Assembly: GCF_022712195.1 (NCBI RefSeq)
Contig: NZ_JALAGY010000065.1
Location: 1 to 60,708 of the forward strand
Length of the DNA: 60,708 nucleotides
Source of the DNA: Corynebacterium sp.
GTDB lineage: Bacteria; Actinomycetota; Actinomycetes; Mycobacteriales; Mycobacteriaceae
Reading direction: 5' to 3'
In this document: positions 53,192 to 60,708 of the stretch, in pieces
How the letters are laid out: each line of letters begins with the position of its first letter
Position numbering within the stretch: the first letter of the stretch is position 1
Made by a program: the position numbers and the translations under genes
The notes under the pieces: generated by a model
Seen by the model: only the letters and a program-made list of their open reading frames with translations
Databases searched by the model: none
Told to the model about the DNA's origin: nothing

Positions 53192-53761
53192 ATGAGCGAC
53201 ACCACTGACACCGCAGCCCGTAACCCGGCCTCTGAAGCGCCGGAGGTCCACCTCACGGGCAAGCAGGTGCTGAACATGCAGCCTCAGCAGGTCCACGCCC
53301 TCTACAAGCTGCGCGTGGATGTCTTCGTCAACGAACAGCGCGCCAGCTTCCCGGAGATCGACGACACCGACATCGACCCGGGCACCCACCACCTCCTGGC
53401 GTACGTCCACCCCGGCTCCGGCCCGGACTACCCCTGGGGTCTGCCTGACCCCGGCTCGCCGCTGCGGCTGGTGGGCACGCTGCGCGTCTTCGGCCCGCCG
53501 GAGGAGCAGCACATCGGACGGCTCTGCGTCCACCCCGACTTCCGTGGTTTCGGCATCGCCTCGAAGCTGGTGGACGACGCCCTCGAGGTCATCCGCGGGC
53601 GTGCGGCGGCCCTCGACCCGAACGTCCAGAAGACCGTGGTGAAGATCGAGGCCCAGACCTACCTGATGTCCTTCTACGAGTCCTACGGTTTCGAGCCCAC
53701 CGACGAGCCCTTCATGGCCGAGGGCATCGAGCACCAGGAGATGCACCTCACGCTCGACTAG
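53192..53761 (+). CDS. GNAT family N-acetyltransferase (ElaA-like)
   Basis: A 189-residue acetyltransferase. [35 protein letters not shown] is the ElaA-type N-terminal half, and [24 protein letters not shown] carries the acetyl-CoA loop. It ends [26 protein letters not shown]. The substrate is unknown. A large 18-bp-stem hairpin follows it and precedes trhO. Confidence 0.88.
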   Translation: MSDTTDTAARNPASEAPEVHLTGKQVLNMQPQQVHALYKLRVDVFVNEQRASFPEIDDTDIDPGTHHLLAYVHPGSGPDYPWGLPDPGSPLRLVGTLRVFGPPEEQHIGRLCVHPDFRGFGIASKLVDDALEVIRGRAAALDPNVQKTVVKIEAQTYLMSFYESYGFEPTDEPFMAEGIEHQEMHLTLD

Positions 53762-53776
53762 CGCAGTGGGGCCAGT

Positions 53777-53831
53777 GCAGCCGGGTGTCCCCCGCCCCTC
53801 CCCGGACGGGGGACGGGGGACACCCGGCTGC
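53777..53831. terminator. Perfect 18-bp hairpin between GNAT and trhO
   Basis: Arms 53777-53794 and 53814-53831 pair without mismatch (GCAGCCGGGTGTCCCCCG and its complement) around a 19-nt loop that can itself fold. It ends 12 bp before the trhO -10 box. Without a T-tract it may be a Rho-assisted terminator or a block between the two genes. Confidence 0.6.
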
Positions 53832-53842
53832 CGTGTGCCGGA

Positions 53843-53855
53843 TAGAGTGACCGGG
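53843..53855 (+). promoter_or_regulatory. Leaderless -10 box of trhO
   Basis: TAGAGT (53843-53848) ends 7 nt before the GTG at 53856; this decides the start codon. Confidence 0.6.
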
Positions 53856-54788
53856 GTGGGAACCAAGAGCACCAGAGGCACGAACTCCGAGACACGCATC
53901 CTCCTCTACTACCGCTTCACCCCGGTCGCCGACCCGACCGCGGTGATGCTGTGGCAGCGCACCCTGTGCGAGTCGCTGGAACTGCGGGGACGGATCATCA
54001 TCAGCCGCCACGGGATCAACGGCACCGTCGGCGGCTCCCTCACCTCCGTCAAGCAGTACATCCGCCGGACCCGCGAGTACCCCGGATTCCACGACATGGA
54101 GTTCAAGTGGTCCGCCGGGTCCGCCGAGGACTTCCCGAAGCTGTCGGTGAAGGTCCGCGAGGAGATCGTCAGCTTCGGCGCGGCCGATGAACTCCGGGTC
54201 GACGAGAACGGGGTCGTGGGTGGCGGCACGCACCTGTCCCCGACGGAGGTCAACGAGCTCGTCGAGACGAAGCGCGCCTCCGGCGAGGAGGTGGTCTTCT
54301 TCGACGGCCGCAACGCCATGGAGGCCCGGATCGGCCGGTTCAGGGGCGCGGTGGTCCCCGACGTGGAGACCACGCACGACTTCGTGCGTGAACTGGAGTC
54401 CGGCAAGTACGACGACCTCCAGGACCGTCCGGTGGTGACCTACTGCACGGGCGGCATCCGCTGCGAGGTGCTGAGTTCGCTGATGCGCAACCGCGGGTTC
54501 TCCGAGGTGTACCAGATCGACGGCGGCATCGTCCGCTACGGCGAACAGTTCGGCGACGCCGGACTGTGGGAGGGCTCCCTCTACGTCTTCGACAAGAGGA
54601 TGCACATGGAGTTCAGCGAGGACGCCGTCACCCTGGGCACCTGCGTGCACTGCGGCACCGCCACGAACACCTTCCACAACTGCGCCAACGGCGACTGCCG
54701 GGAGATGGTCCTGCTGTGCACGTCCTGCGCCGCCAGCCCCGCCACCGCCCACTGCGGCAGGGACAGGTGCGCCGCCGTCGTGTCCTGA
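53856..54788 (+). CDS. trhO: tRNA uridine(34) hydroxylase TrhO (rhodanese family)
   Basis: Oxygen-dependent hydroxylation of U34 in tRNA. The N-terminal domain has [11 protein letters not shown] and [13 protein letters not shown]; the rhodanese domain has the active loop YCTGGIRCE with Cys197. The C-terminal part carries a zinc-ribbon-like set of cysteines (CVHCGT, CANGDC, LLCTSC). It is 310 residues from the GTG at 53856, chosen because of the -10 box and because upstream in-frame codons lie in the hairpin. Confidence 0.93.
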   Translation: MGTKSTRGTNSETRILLYYRFTPVADPTAVMLWQRTLCESLELRGRIIISRHGINGTVGGSLTSVKQYIRRTREYPGFHDMEFKWSAGSAEDFPKLSVKVREEIVSFGAADELRVDENGVVGGGTHLSPTEVNELVETKRASGEEVVFFDGRNAMEARIGRFRGAVVPDVETTHDFVRELESGKYDDLQDRPVVTYCTGGIRCEVLSSLMRNRGFSEVYQIDGGIVRYGEQFGDAGLWEGSLYVFDKRMHMEFSEDAVTLGTCVHCGTATNTFHNCANGDCREMVLLCTSCAASPATAHCGRDRCAAVVS

Positions 54789-54880
54789 CGGGCCCTGTGC
54801 CCCACCCTCGCGACCGGACCGTAGAGTCGGTGCCAGAATACCTGTGCGCGACTCTCCACGACCTTCAGCAGGAGCTCCCC

Positions 54881-55705
54881 ATGACCCGCATCCCCGCCCT
54901 CGCCCGTGGCGTCCTGGCGTTCGGCGCCGGATCCGCGCTGCTGTTCGGCGCCTCAGCCTGCTCCTTCGAGACGGTGTTCACCACCACCGAGGAGGACGGG
55001 ACCGCCGACCGTGCCCAGGCGCTCTCCGCACCGGGCAGCGCCGACCTGTGGCGGACGTCCGGAACCGGACCGGACGCCCTCAACGACGACGCCGAACCCG
55101 GCACCCCCATGGAGTTCGTCGACCCGGTCCTCCTGGAGGACGGCGAACTGCCGGAACGTATGTCGGTCACCGAGGCGCAGTCCCTCCAGGTGCTCCAGAA
55201 GATCGCCGACATGGTGGAGGCCGAGGGCCGGCGCATCTCCGAGGTCGCGAGCCTGCGGGTCTACCTCGCCCCCGACCCCTCCGCGGACGGGGGTGCCGGG
55301 GAGGACGCGGCGGCGGCCGACTTCGAGGGCTGGAACCGCGCCTACCGCACGTTCTTCGCCAACCTCGACCCGGTCACCGGGGACTCCCTGCTCACGGGCA
55401 CCTCGGCGGTCACGCTGACGGTGCAGACGAGCCCCTCCCCCACGTCCGCGACCTCCGAACCGTCGGACAGTGACAGCGGGGACAGTGAAGACGGCGAGGA
55501 CGGCAGGGACGGCGGCACGTCGTCCTCCGCCGCCCCGGCACCGACGGACACCACCGGCGACGGCACCGACGCCCCGGACGACGCCCCCTACTCCGGCGAG
55601 ATGAACCCCACCAAGCCCACGGTGGTCACCGTCGGCGTCGCCGAGCAGCCGGTCCCGGGCTGGCTCGTGCAGGTCGAGGCCGAGGTCCTCTACGACAACG
55701 AGTGA
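54881..55705 (+). CDS. Lipoprotein with a Rid-like (YjgF/RidA) domain
   Basis: A 274-residue secreted protein. The signal peptide ends in GASAC with the lipidation Cys at about residue 27; the lipobox is suboptimal (Ala at -3). Residues about 108-190 and 250-274 resemble a RidA chain: RISEVASLRVYLAP, FEGWNRAYRTFFANLDP, SAVTLTVQ and the end PGWLVQVEAEVLY. A 55-residue Ser/Asp/Gly/Thr-rich insertion interrupts the domain before its last strands. The Rid arginine of the active site is not seen, so it may be non-enzymatic. AGGAG lies upstream of the ATG. Confidence 0.7.
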   Translation: MTRIPALARGVLAFGAGSALLFGASACSFETVFTTTEEDGTADRAQALSAPGSADLWRTSGTGPDALNDDAEPGTPMEFVDPVLLEDGELPERMSVTEAQSLQVLQKIADMVEAEGRRISEVASLRVYLAPDPSADGGAGEDAAAADFEGWNRAYRTFFANLDPVTGDSLLTGTSAVTLTVQTSPSPTSATSEPSDSDSGDSEDGEDGRDGGTSSSAAPAPTDTTGDGTDAPDDAPYSGEMNPTKPTVVTVGVAEQPVPGWLVQVEAEVLYDNE

Positions 55706-55709
55706 CCGG

Positions 55710-56966
55710 TCAGCGGCCCCACCGGCCGCTGTCGCGGGCGACCTGCTCGACCCCGACGGTCACCGCCGACGCCGCCTCGGTGGCCCGCTCCCTGGCGACG
55801 TCCACACTCTCCGCAGTGGAGAAGGCCACACCCATACGGCGACGCTCGTGGCTGACCGGCTTGCCGAAGATCCGGACCTCGGTCTCCGGCACCGACAGCG
55901 CGGCGGCCAGGCCGGAGTAGGTCGGGGCCGCCGCGGACTCGCCGCTCTCCACACCGCCGTAGACCACCGCGGACGCACCCGGGGAGATCAACGTCGTGTC
56001 GATCGGCAGGCCCAGGATCGCCCGGGCGTGCAGGTCGAACTCGCTGAAACGCTGGGAGCCCATCGTCACCATCCCGGTGTCGTGCGGGCGGGGGCTGACC
56101 TCGGAGAAGTAGACGTCGTCGCCCTTGACGAAGAGCTCCACCCCGAACACCCCCCGTCCTCCCAGTGCTCCGGTGATCCGCGCGGCGACCGAACGTGCGG
56201 ACTCCAGTGCCGCGGTGGTCATCTGCGCCGGCTGCCACGACTCCACGTAGTCCCCACGGTCCTGCCGGTGGCCGATCGGCTCACAGAACCAGGTGGCGTC
56301 CTCGCCGGACTCCGGGTCCACCGAGCGCACGGTGAGCAGGGTGATCTCGTAGTCGAAGGGGACGAACTGCTCGATGATCACCCGCCCCGACGACACCCGC
56401 GCCCCGCTCATCGCGTACTCCCAGGACCGCCGCAGGTCGTCCTCGGAGCGGACGTAGGACTGCCCCTTCCCCGAGGAACTCATCACCGGCTTGACCACAC
56501 AGGGCATGCCGATCCTCCGGACGCCCTCGAGGAACTCGTCGTAGGAGGAGGCGAAGACGTGGCGGGAGTTCGGCAGGCCCAGGTCCCGGTCGGCCAGGGT
56601 ACGGATGCCCTCACGGTTCATCGTCAGCCGCGTGGCACGGGCGGTGGGGATGACCGTCGCCAGGCCCTCGTCCTCCACGTCCTGCAGGGCGTCCGTGGCC
56701 AGTGCCTCGATCTCCGGGACGACGAAGTGCGGGCGGACCTCGTCCACCAGCGCGCGTACGGCGACGGGGTCGGTCATGTCGAGGGTGTGGCGGACGTCGG
56801 CGACATGGTGGGCGGGCGCACCCTCGTACCGGTCCGCGGCGTGCACCTCCACTCCGTAACGTTGCAGGGCGACGGTCACCTCCCTGCCGAGCTCGCCGGA
56901 TCCCAGCAGCAGGACCTTCGTGGCATTGGGTGCAAGAGGTGTACCGATGACGTCAGGCGTGTACAT
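55710..56966 (-). CDS. purT: Formate-dependent phosphoribosylglycinamide formyltransferase (GAR transformylase 2)
   Basis: Third step of purine synthesis using formate and ATP instead of formyl-tetrahydrofolate. ATP-grasp protein of 418 residues. [24 protein letters not shown] opens it, [11 protein letters not shown] and [10 protein letters not shown] follow, and [17 protein letters not shown] is the ATP loop. [27 protein letters not shown] carries the metal ligands, and [21 protein letters not shown] ends the domain. The ATG at 56966 is 8 nt after TAGCGT. It converges with the lipoprotein gene. Confidence 0.95.
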   Translation of the reverse strand: MYTPDVIGTPLAPNATKVLLLGSGELGREVTVALQRYGVEVHAADRYEGAPAHHVADVRHTLDMTDPVAVRALVDEVRPHFVVPEIEALATDALQDVEDEGLATVIPTARATRLTMNREGIRTLADRDLGLPNSRHVFASSYDEFLEGVRRIGMPCVVKPVMSSSGKGQSYVRSEDDLRRSWEYAMSGARVSSGRVIIEQFVPFDYEITLLTVRSVDPESGEDATWFCEPIGHRQDRGDYVESWQPAQMTTAALESARSVAARITGALGGRGVFGVELFVKGDDVYFSEVSPRPHDTGMVTMGSQRFSEFDLHARAILGLPIDTTLISPGASAVVYGGVESGESAAAPTYSGLAAALSVPETEVRIFGKPVSHERRRMGVAFSTAESVDVARERATEAASAVTVGVEQVARDSGRWGR

Positions 56967-56980
56967 GGGACAAGACGCTA
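56967..56980 (-). promoter_or_regulatory. Leaderless -10 box of purT
   Basis: TAGCGT (56975-56980, minus strand) ends 8 nt before the ATG at 56966. Confidence 0.6.
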
Positions 56981-57011
56981 CCAGCCCCCGCGTGGTCCGC
57001 AGGCAGCCCAG

Positions 57012-57956
57012 TCAGGCAACCGCCAGGTTCCCCGGGTAGTCCGCCAGGCGAACCTCCTCGTCGATCACCGAGTACTCCGAGGCGTCGCCGGTGATCACGC
57101 GGGACCTCTCTCCGGACACACTGACCGGCACCGGTCCCGCCAGGGTGACCCGGTGGTTCTTCCGCCGCTGGTCACCGAAGTCCGCCACGCCGTAGTGCTG
57201 GGTGGCGAGGTTGTCCCAGATGGCCACGTCGCCCTCCTCCCAGTGCCACCGCACGGTGTTGTCGGGCGAGAGGATGCGGGCCTGGAACAACCGGATCAGG
57301 TCCCGGGACTCGTCGTCGCGCAATCCGCTGAGCCGGGAGACGAACTGTCCGAGCAGCAGCGAACGCTCCCCGGTGGCCGGATGGACGTGGACCACCGGGT
57401 GCTCGGTCTCGAACCGCACCCGGGTGAACTCGGCGTAGGAGAATCCGCTGGAGTCCGTGGCGTCCGGCCGCGCGGCCGAGGCGTAGTCGTAGTCGTTGGT
57501 GTGCACGGCCCACAGGGAGTCCGCCAGGTCGCGCAGCGGCTCCGGGAGCCGCTCGTAGGCGGCCACCGTGTTCGCCCACTCCGTGGCCCCGCCGTAGCCG
57601 GGGAGTTCCACGGCCCGCAGGACGGAGATCTTCGGGACGCGGTCGACGAAGGACACGTCGGTGTGCCAGGCGTTCGCCGCGCCCTCGAGGACGAGGTTGT
57701 CGCGGCCGTGGGAGACCACGGTGGGGTGCGCGAGCGTCGGCGTGCCGAGCAGACGGGCGAAGGCGTACTGGCTCTCGTCGGTGAGGTGCTGCTGGCCGCG
57801 GATGACGAGGACCTTGTGGACCGCCAACTGTGTGCGGATCCACGCGACGGTGTCCGGGTCCAGGTCGCCGTCCAGCCGGAGCCCCTCGATCTTCGCCCCG
57901 ACGCTGTGCGCCAGCCGGGTGATTTCAATAGACTGCTCTGTCTGCTTCTGGGTCAT
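57012..57956 (-). CDS. TauD/TfdA family Fe(II)/2-oxoglutarate dioxygenase
   Basis: A 314-residue dioxygenase. The iron ligands are His98 and Asp100 (WHTDVSF) and His254 (QHYGVADF); Arg269 would bind 2-oxoglutarate. Family members release sulfite from taurine or alkylsulfonates, or cleave aryloxyalkanoates. A sulfonate role would fit the sulfur genes 6 kb away but no transporter is adjacent and no McbR-like site precedes it. Start ATG at 57956, chosen where similarity begins. Confidence 0.9.
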   Translation of the reverse strand: MTQKQTEQSIEITRLAHSVGAKIEGLRLDGDLDPDTVAWIRTQLAVHKVLVIRGQQHLTDESQYAFARLLGTPTLAHPTVVSHGRDNLVLEGAANAWHTDVSFVDRVPKISVLRAVELPGYGGATEWANTVAAYERLPEPLRDLADSLWAVHTNDYDYASAARPDATDSSGFSYAEFTRVRFETEHPVVHVHPATGERSLLLGQFVSRLSGLRDDESRDLIRLFQARILSPDNTVRWHWEEGDVAIWDNLATQHYGVADFGDQRRKNHRVTLAGPVPVSVSGERSRVITGDASEYSVIDEEVRLADYPGNLAVA

Positions 57957-58065
57957 GGCGACAGCGTCGCACACCGGCGGAGTACCCCGCACCCCTTCCC
58001 CTCACGGTGAGCGGAAATGCCACGACGACCGGCCGGATGCCGGACGGATGCCGGCCGGATGCCGG

Positions 58066-58875
58066 TTACCACTGCGGGTTCTCCACGTCCACACCCCGGG
58101 CCGCGGCGTTCGCCCGGATCAGCTCCACGAGGTAGTCGGTGTGGTCCACACCGTCCACCGTCCAGTTCGTCCGGAAACGGGCGTCGCCGACATACATCGC
58201 CGACAGGATGACCTGCCGTGAATGAGGACAGTCGTACCACCGCGAGATCGACCGTCGCTGCCGCTCCGCCAGCGCGTCACCCTCCTCCGACCCCGGCGCG
58301 ACACCCCGGTCGTGGGCCTCCGCGAGAGCCCGGGCGAAGGCGTCGCCCTCCTCACGGACCGCACGCCAGTCGTCCTCGCCCATCTGCGACATGACCTGCC
58401 GGGCGTCACGCCACTCGTCGGTGTCACCCCAACGCTCCTCAGCTTCACGCTGATAGTCGGGGTCCCAGTCCGGCCCGAGGATCTCGCGGACCCGTTCCGG
58501 CGGAACCGGGCCGGTGTACACCCCGGAGTTCACCTCGGCGAGCAGGTCCTCCACGGCGGCGAGCATCCGGTCGACACCCTCCCGTCGCTCCCGCAGCAAC
58601 TCCCGCTGACGCAGCAGGTGCTCGCGCTCATCGTCCCCCGTCGCCTCGAGCAGTTCACCGATCTCACCCAGGGGGACGCCGGACTCACGGTAGACGAGGA
58701 TGCGCTGTCCGCGGGCCAGGTCGTCCGCGGTGTAGATGCGGTAGTCCGACCATGTCCTCACCTGGGGGACGAGGAGCCCCTTCGCGTCCCAGTGGTGCAG
58801 GGTGCGCACGGTGACGCCGAGGAAGTCGGCGGCCTGGCTGACGGTAAGTTCTGTGTTCTCTGTGCTGTTGCCCAT
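58066..58875 (-). CDS. MerR-family regulator with TipAS-like antibiotic-binding domain
   Basis: A 269-residue activator. The winged-helix MerR domain (about 9-78) has SQAADFLGVTVRTLHHWDAKGLLVP and a dimerisation coiled coil (about 80-120). The C-terminal TipAS domain (about 135-260) is recognisable by DPDYQREAEERWGDTDEWRDA and RRSISRWYDCPHSRQVILSAMYVGD. TipAS domains bind thiopeptides and related compounds. An ATG at 58887 is also possible; I prefer 58875 because it lies 7 nt after the -10 box of a MerR-type promoter. Confidence 0.9.
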   Translation of the reverse strand: MGNSTENTELTVSQAADFLGVTVRTLHHWDAKGLLVPQVRTWSDYRIYTADDLARGQRILVYRESGVPLGEIGELLEATGDDEREHLLRQRELLRERREGVDRMLAAVEDLLAEVNSGVYTGPVPPERVREILGPDWDPDYQREAEERWGDTDEWRDARQVMSQMGEDDWRAVREEGDAFARALAEAHDRGVAPGSEEGDALAERQRRSISRWYDCPHSRQVILSAMYVGDARFRTNWTVDGVDHTDYLVELIRANAAARGVDVENPQW

Positions 58876-58882
58876 GTCAGCG

Positions 58883-58913
58883 ATCATCGTCCCTCACGCA
58901 GCGTGAGGGTCAA
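58883..58913 (-). promoter_or_regulatory. MerR-type promoter and operator upstream of the TipAS regulator
   Basis: TTGACC (58908-58913) and GATGAT (58883-58888) are 19 nt apart, the long spacer typical of MerR-activated promoters. The palindrome CCCTCAC-N5-GTGAGGG (58891-58909) fills the spacer. It indicates autoregulation. Confidence 0.7.
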
Positions 58914-58949
58914 GTCCCCGGCACATCCCGCACCCACGTTGAGTCGGGT

Positions 58950-58993
58950 GGAATAAACCCTGCAGCGACGTAGTTGAGTGTGGTGTACGCAAG
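58950..58993 (+). promoter_or_regulatory. SigH-type promoter overlapped by an HspR (HAIR) operator
   Basis: GGAATA (58950-58955) and GTTGAG (58973-58978) with a 17-nt spacer fit the SigH heat/oxidative-stress promoter. GTTGAGT-N7-ACGCAAG (58973-58993) matches the HAIR consensus CTTGAGT-N7-ACTCAAG with one mismatch per arm. The two overlap at the -10. Confidence 0.65.
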
Positions 58994-59025
58994 TTTCACA
59001 GAACATCCAGAGGAGTGAGATCACC

Positions 59026-59499
59026 ATGGCCACCTTCCGTTTCGATCCTTTCGCCCAACTCGACTCCGTCGCACGTGACATCTTCGGGGATTCCGGACTG
59101 TCCGGTGCCGTGAACCGGGGACAGGCCCCGCGCTTCATGCCGATGGACCTGGTCCGCAAGGACGGCGACTACGTCCTGACCGCCGACCTGCCGGGTGTGG
59201 ACGTCGACAGCATCGACGTGGACATCGACAACGGGGTGCTCACCATCTCCGCCGAGCGCGACACCCGCGGACACGGCACCGACAGCACCGAAGACCGCTC
59301 GTGGATCGCCAACGAGCGCTTCACCGGCACCTACCGCCGCCAGGTCACCGTGAGCGACAGTGTCGACACCGAACGGGTCACCGCCGACTACACCGACGGA
59401 GTGCTGACCGTCACCCTCCCCGTCGCGGAACGGTCGAAGAGCCGCAAGATCACCGTCGGACGGTCCGGCGACGGCACCCCGAAGGAGATCGACGCCTGA
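59026..59499 (+). CDS. Hsp20/alpha-crystallin small heat-shock protein
   Basis: A 157-residue holdase chaperone. FDPFAQLDSVARDIFG is the N-terminal region. The alpha-crystallin domain (about 35-145) has MPMDLVRKDGDYVLTADLPGVDVDSIDVDIDNGVLTISAERD and ends ADYTDGVLTVTLPVAE with the GVLTVTLP motif. GGAGTGA lies 7 nt before the ATG. The upstream SigH and HspR signals predict heat induction. Confidence 0.94.
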   Translation: MATFRFDPFAQLDSVARDIFGDSGLSGAVNRGQAPRFMPMDLVRKDGDYVLTADLPGVDVDSIDVDIDNGVLTISAERDTRGHGTDSTEDRSWIANERFTGTYRRQVTVSDSVDTERVTADYTDGVLTVTLPVAERSKSRKITVGRSGDGTPKEIDA

Positions 59500-59518
59500 G
59501 CCGCCCGGCCCCTGACAT

Positions 59519-60661
59519 TCAAGGCATCGTCAGTGACCGGTCACTGACGGCCCCGGCGAACGCGGCGTTGTGGCAGGTCCACAGCACCGCAGGGGCGGGC
59601 CCCGTCCAGACCGGTTCCACCCCCGCCGCCGAGAGTTCCGCGTGGTACTCCCCGGCGGCGTATCCGCGCATCACGCGCGTCAACCACGCGTAGCCCCCTG
59701 CGTCGAGGCCGACGGTCGGCTCGTCGAGGATCAGCAGGCCCGGCCCCCGCACCAGGGCCGCGGCGACGGCGAGCATGCGGCGCGGGGAGCTCGGGACGTC
59801 CAGGGGGTGGACGTCCCGCCACTTGTCCAGTCCCACCCACCGCAGGGCCGTCTCCGCATGGGCGGCGTCGGTGCCGACGGCGAGCTCGCCGAGGACGGTC
59901 CGTCGGGAGAAGGCGGAGTCCATCCCGGTCGGCGCCCACCCCGCGACCGGTGCGTCAAGGCTCCCTTCGTGGGGCAGCAGGCCGAGGACGGCGAGCATCA
60001 GCGTGGTCTTCCCGGAACCGTTCGGCCCGGCGAGGTGGGTGACCTGTCCGCCGTGTGCCTGCAGGTCCACCGGTCCGAGCACGAAGTCACCGCGCCGCAC
60101 GACGACACCGGCCGAGGTCAGCACCGGTTCGCCCGGGGACGCGGCCGGCACGGGGCCGGGAACGGGGTCCGGCGCCGGGCCGTCCACCCCGTCCAGGCGC
60201 ACCTCCCGTCCGGCGTCGTCGGCGAGGACGGTCCGCACCCGGTCGTAGACGGTGACCGGGCCGTCGAACTCGGCCAGGGCACGGCGGAGCGTCTCCACCG
60301 CCGCGGCGTCCAGACCGTCCGTCGGGCAGTCGAGCACCAGGGCGCCCGGGTCGCGCAGCAGCGCGGCGGCGATGGCGAGGCGGCGCGTCTGACCGGTCGA
60401 CAACCTGGACGGCTCACGGTCCGCGATGTGCCGCAGCCCCCACGTGTCCAGGGCGGCGTCGATCCCGGCGGCCATGACGTGCGGCGCGACCCCCTGCTGC
60501 TCCATGCCGAAGGCGAGTTCCTCGCGCACGGTGGAGCGCAGCAGGGACACGTGGGCTGCGGCGTCGTTGCCGACCCAGGCGGCACCGGTGCCCTCCGCGT
60601 CGGCCCAGGCGCGCTCGGACAGGCCGGCGCCGGACGCCGCCCAGATGAAACGGTCGATCAT
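59519..60661 (-). CDS. ECF-type double ATP-binding protein with incomplete first ATPase half
   Basis: A 380-residue fusion of two ABC ATPase halves, as in EcfA1-EcfA2 fusions of vitamin/metal importers. The first half starts without a Walker A but keeps the signature (LSTGQTRRLAIAAALL) and a Walker B altered to LVLDCPTDGLD. The second half has Walker A GPNGSGKTT, Walker B LLILDEPTVGLD and switch His, but a poor signature (VPSSPRRML). The ATG at 60661 is 6 nt after TACGGT. The frame stays open to the window edge, but those codons do not look like a Walker A. Membrane and substrate subunits would lie outside. Confidence 0.8.
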   Translation of the reverse strand: MIDRFIWAASGAGLSERAWADAEGTGAAWVGNDAAAHVSLLRSTVREELAFGMEQQGVAPHVMAAGIDAALDTWGLRHIADREPSRLSTGQTRRLAIAAALLRDPGALVLDCPTDGLDAAAVETLRRALAEFDGPVTVYDRVRTVLADDAGREVRLDGVDGPAPDPVPGPVPAASPGEPVLTSAGVVVRRGDFVLGPVDLQAHGGQVTHLAGPNGSGKTTLMLAVLGLLPHEGSLDAPVAGWAPTGMDSAFSRRTVLGELAVGTDAAHAETALRWVGLDKWRDVHPLDVPSSPRRMLAVAAALVRGPGLLILDEPTVGLDAGGYAWLTRVMRGYAAGEYHAELSAAGVEPVWTGPAPAVLWTCHNAAFAGAVSDRSLTMP

Positions 60662-60673
60662 GAGGTGACCGTA
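60662..60673 (-). promoter_or_regulatory. Leaderless -10 box of the double ATPase gene
   Basis: TACGGT (60668-60673, minus strand) ends 6 nt before the ATG at 60661 and supports that start. Confidence 0.45.
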
Positions 60674-60708
60674 CCAGTGCCGGCGGTACGGCCCGCCCGC
60701 CCCTGCAC

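Noticed and set aside
57012..57956. TauD-like gene as part of the sulfur regulon
   Set aside because: No McbR-like operator precedes it and no sulfonate transporter is next to it; proximity of 6 kb alone is not evidence.

Overview
The window is a contiguous, gene-dense piece of chromosome from a high-GC actinobacterium, almost certainly a Corynebacterium. The diagnostic points are the corynebacterial sulfate-assimilation set cysI-cysX-cysH-cysD-cysN-cysY-cysZ with divergent fpr2, the glnX-glnH-pknG operon, the def/GNAT/xthA trio known from mycobacteria, a stand-alone groEL2 with a CIRCE operator, McbR-like operators of the form CAGAC-N6-GTCTG, and very many start codons placed 6-8 nt after a TANNNT -10 box (leaderless mRNAs). 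I see no tRNA, rRNA, CRISPR array, transposase or prophage.

Layout. 1-2.4 kb (minus): a pantothenate operon, DUF2520 protein (PanG-like) - panC - panD. 2.4-12 kb (minus): dacB - tilS - hpt - ftsH - folE - folP - folB - folK - DUF3180 - DUF6779, mostly with overlapping start/stop codons. 12-14.1 kb (plus): SRPBCC protein, ppa, rhodanese, MarR. 14.1-17 kb (minus): ppk2 and groL, the latter behind a CIRCE operator. 17-19.4 kb (plus): M20 peptidase and a LeuA-regulatory-domain-like protein behind a possible attenuator leader. 19.7-22.1 kb (minus): GCS2 ligase, LytR_C protein, DUF3263. 22.2-28.5 kb (plus): MHS transporter, def, GNAT, xthA, cls, MarR. 28.5-31.5 kb (minus): ABC ATPase and permease plus a Bcr/CflA exporter. 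31.6-36.8 kb (plus): glnX-glnH-pknG, a nutrient-sensing kinase module. 36.8-39.5 kb (minus): pta-ackA.

39.7-53 kb is the sulfur region. cysI and cysX are separated from cysHDNYZ by a two-gene ABC exporter that has its own promoter. The cysI, cysH and fpr2 promoters each carry McbR-like palindromes over or beside the core promoter, so the split halves appear to remain co-regulated. CysI is unusually long because of an N-terminal region made of three copies of a helical repeat.

53-60.7 kb: GNAT, trhO and a RidA-like lipoprotein (plus); purT, a TauD-type dioxygenase and a MerR/TipAS regulator (minus); an hsp20 gene with overlapping SigH and HspR signals (plus); and an ECF-type double ATPase at the edge (minus).

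The most notable items are the triplicated repeat fused to sulfite reductase, the exporter inserted in the cys operon, two ABC systems that each keep only one canonical ATP site, the possible leader-peptide attenuator, the duplicated phospho-motif of PknG, and a Rid-like lipoprotein. All functional calls come from reading the sequence; no database search was run.
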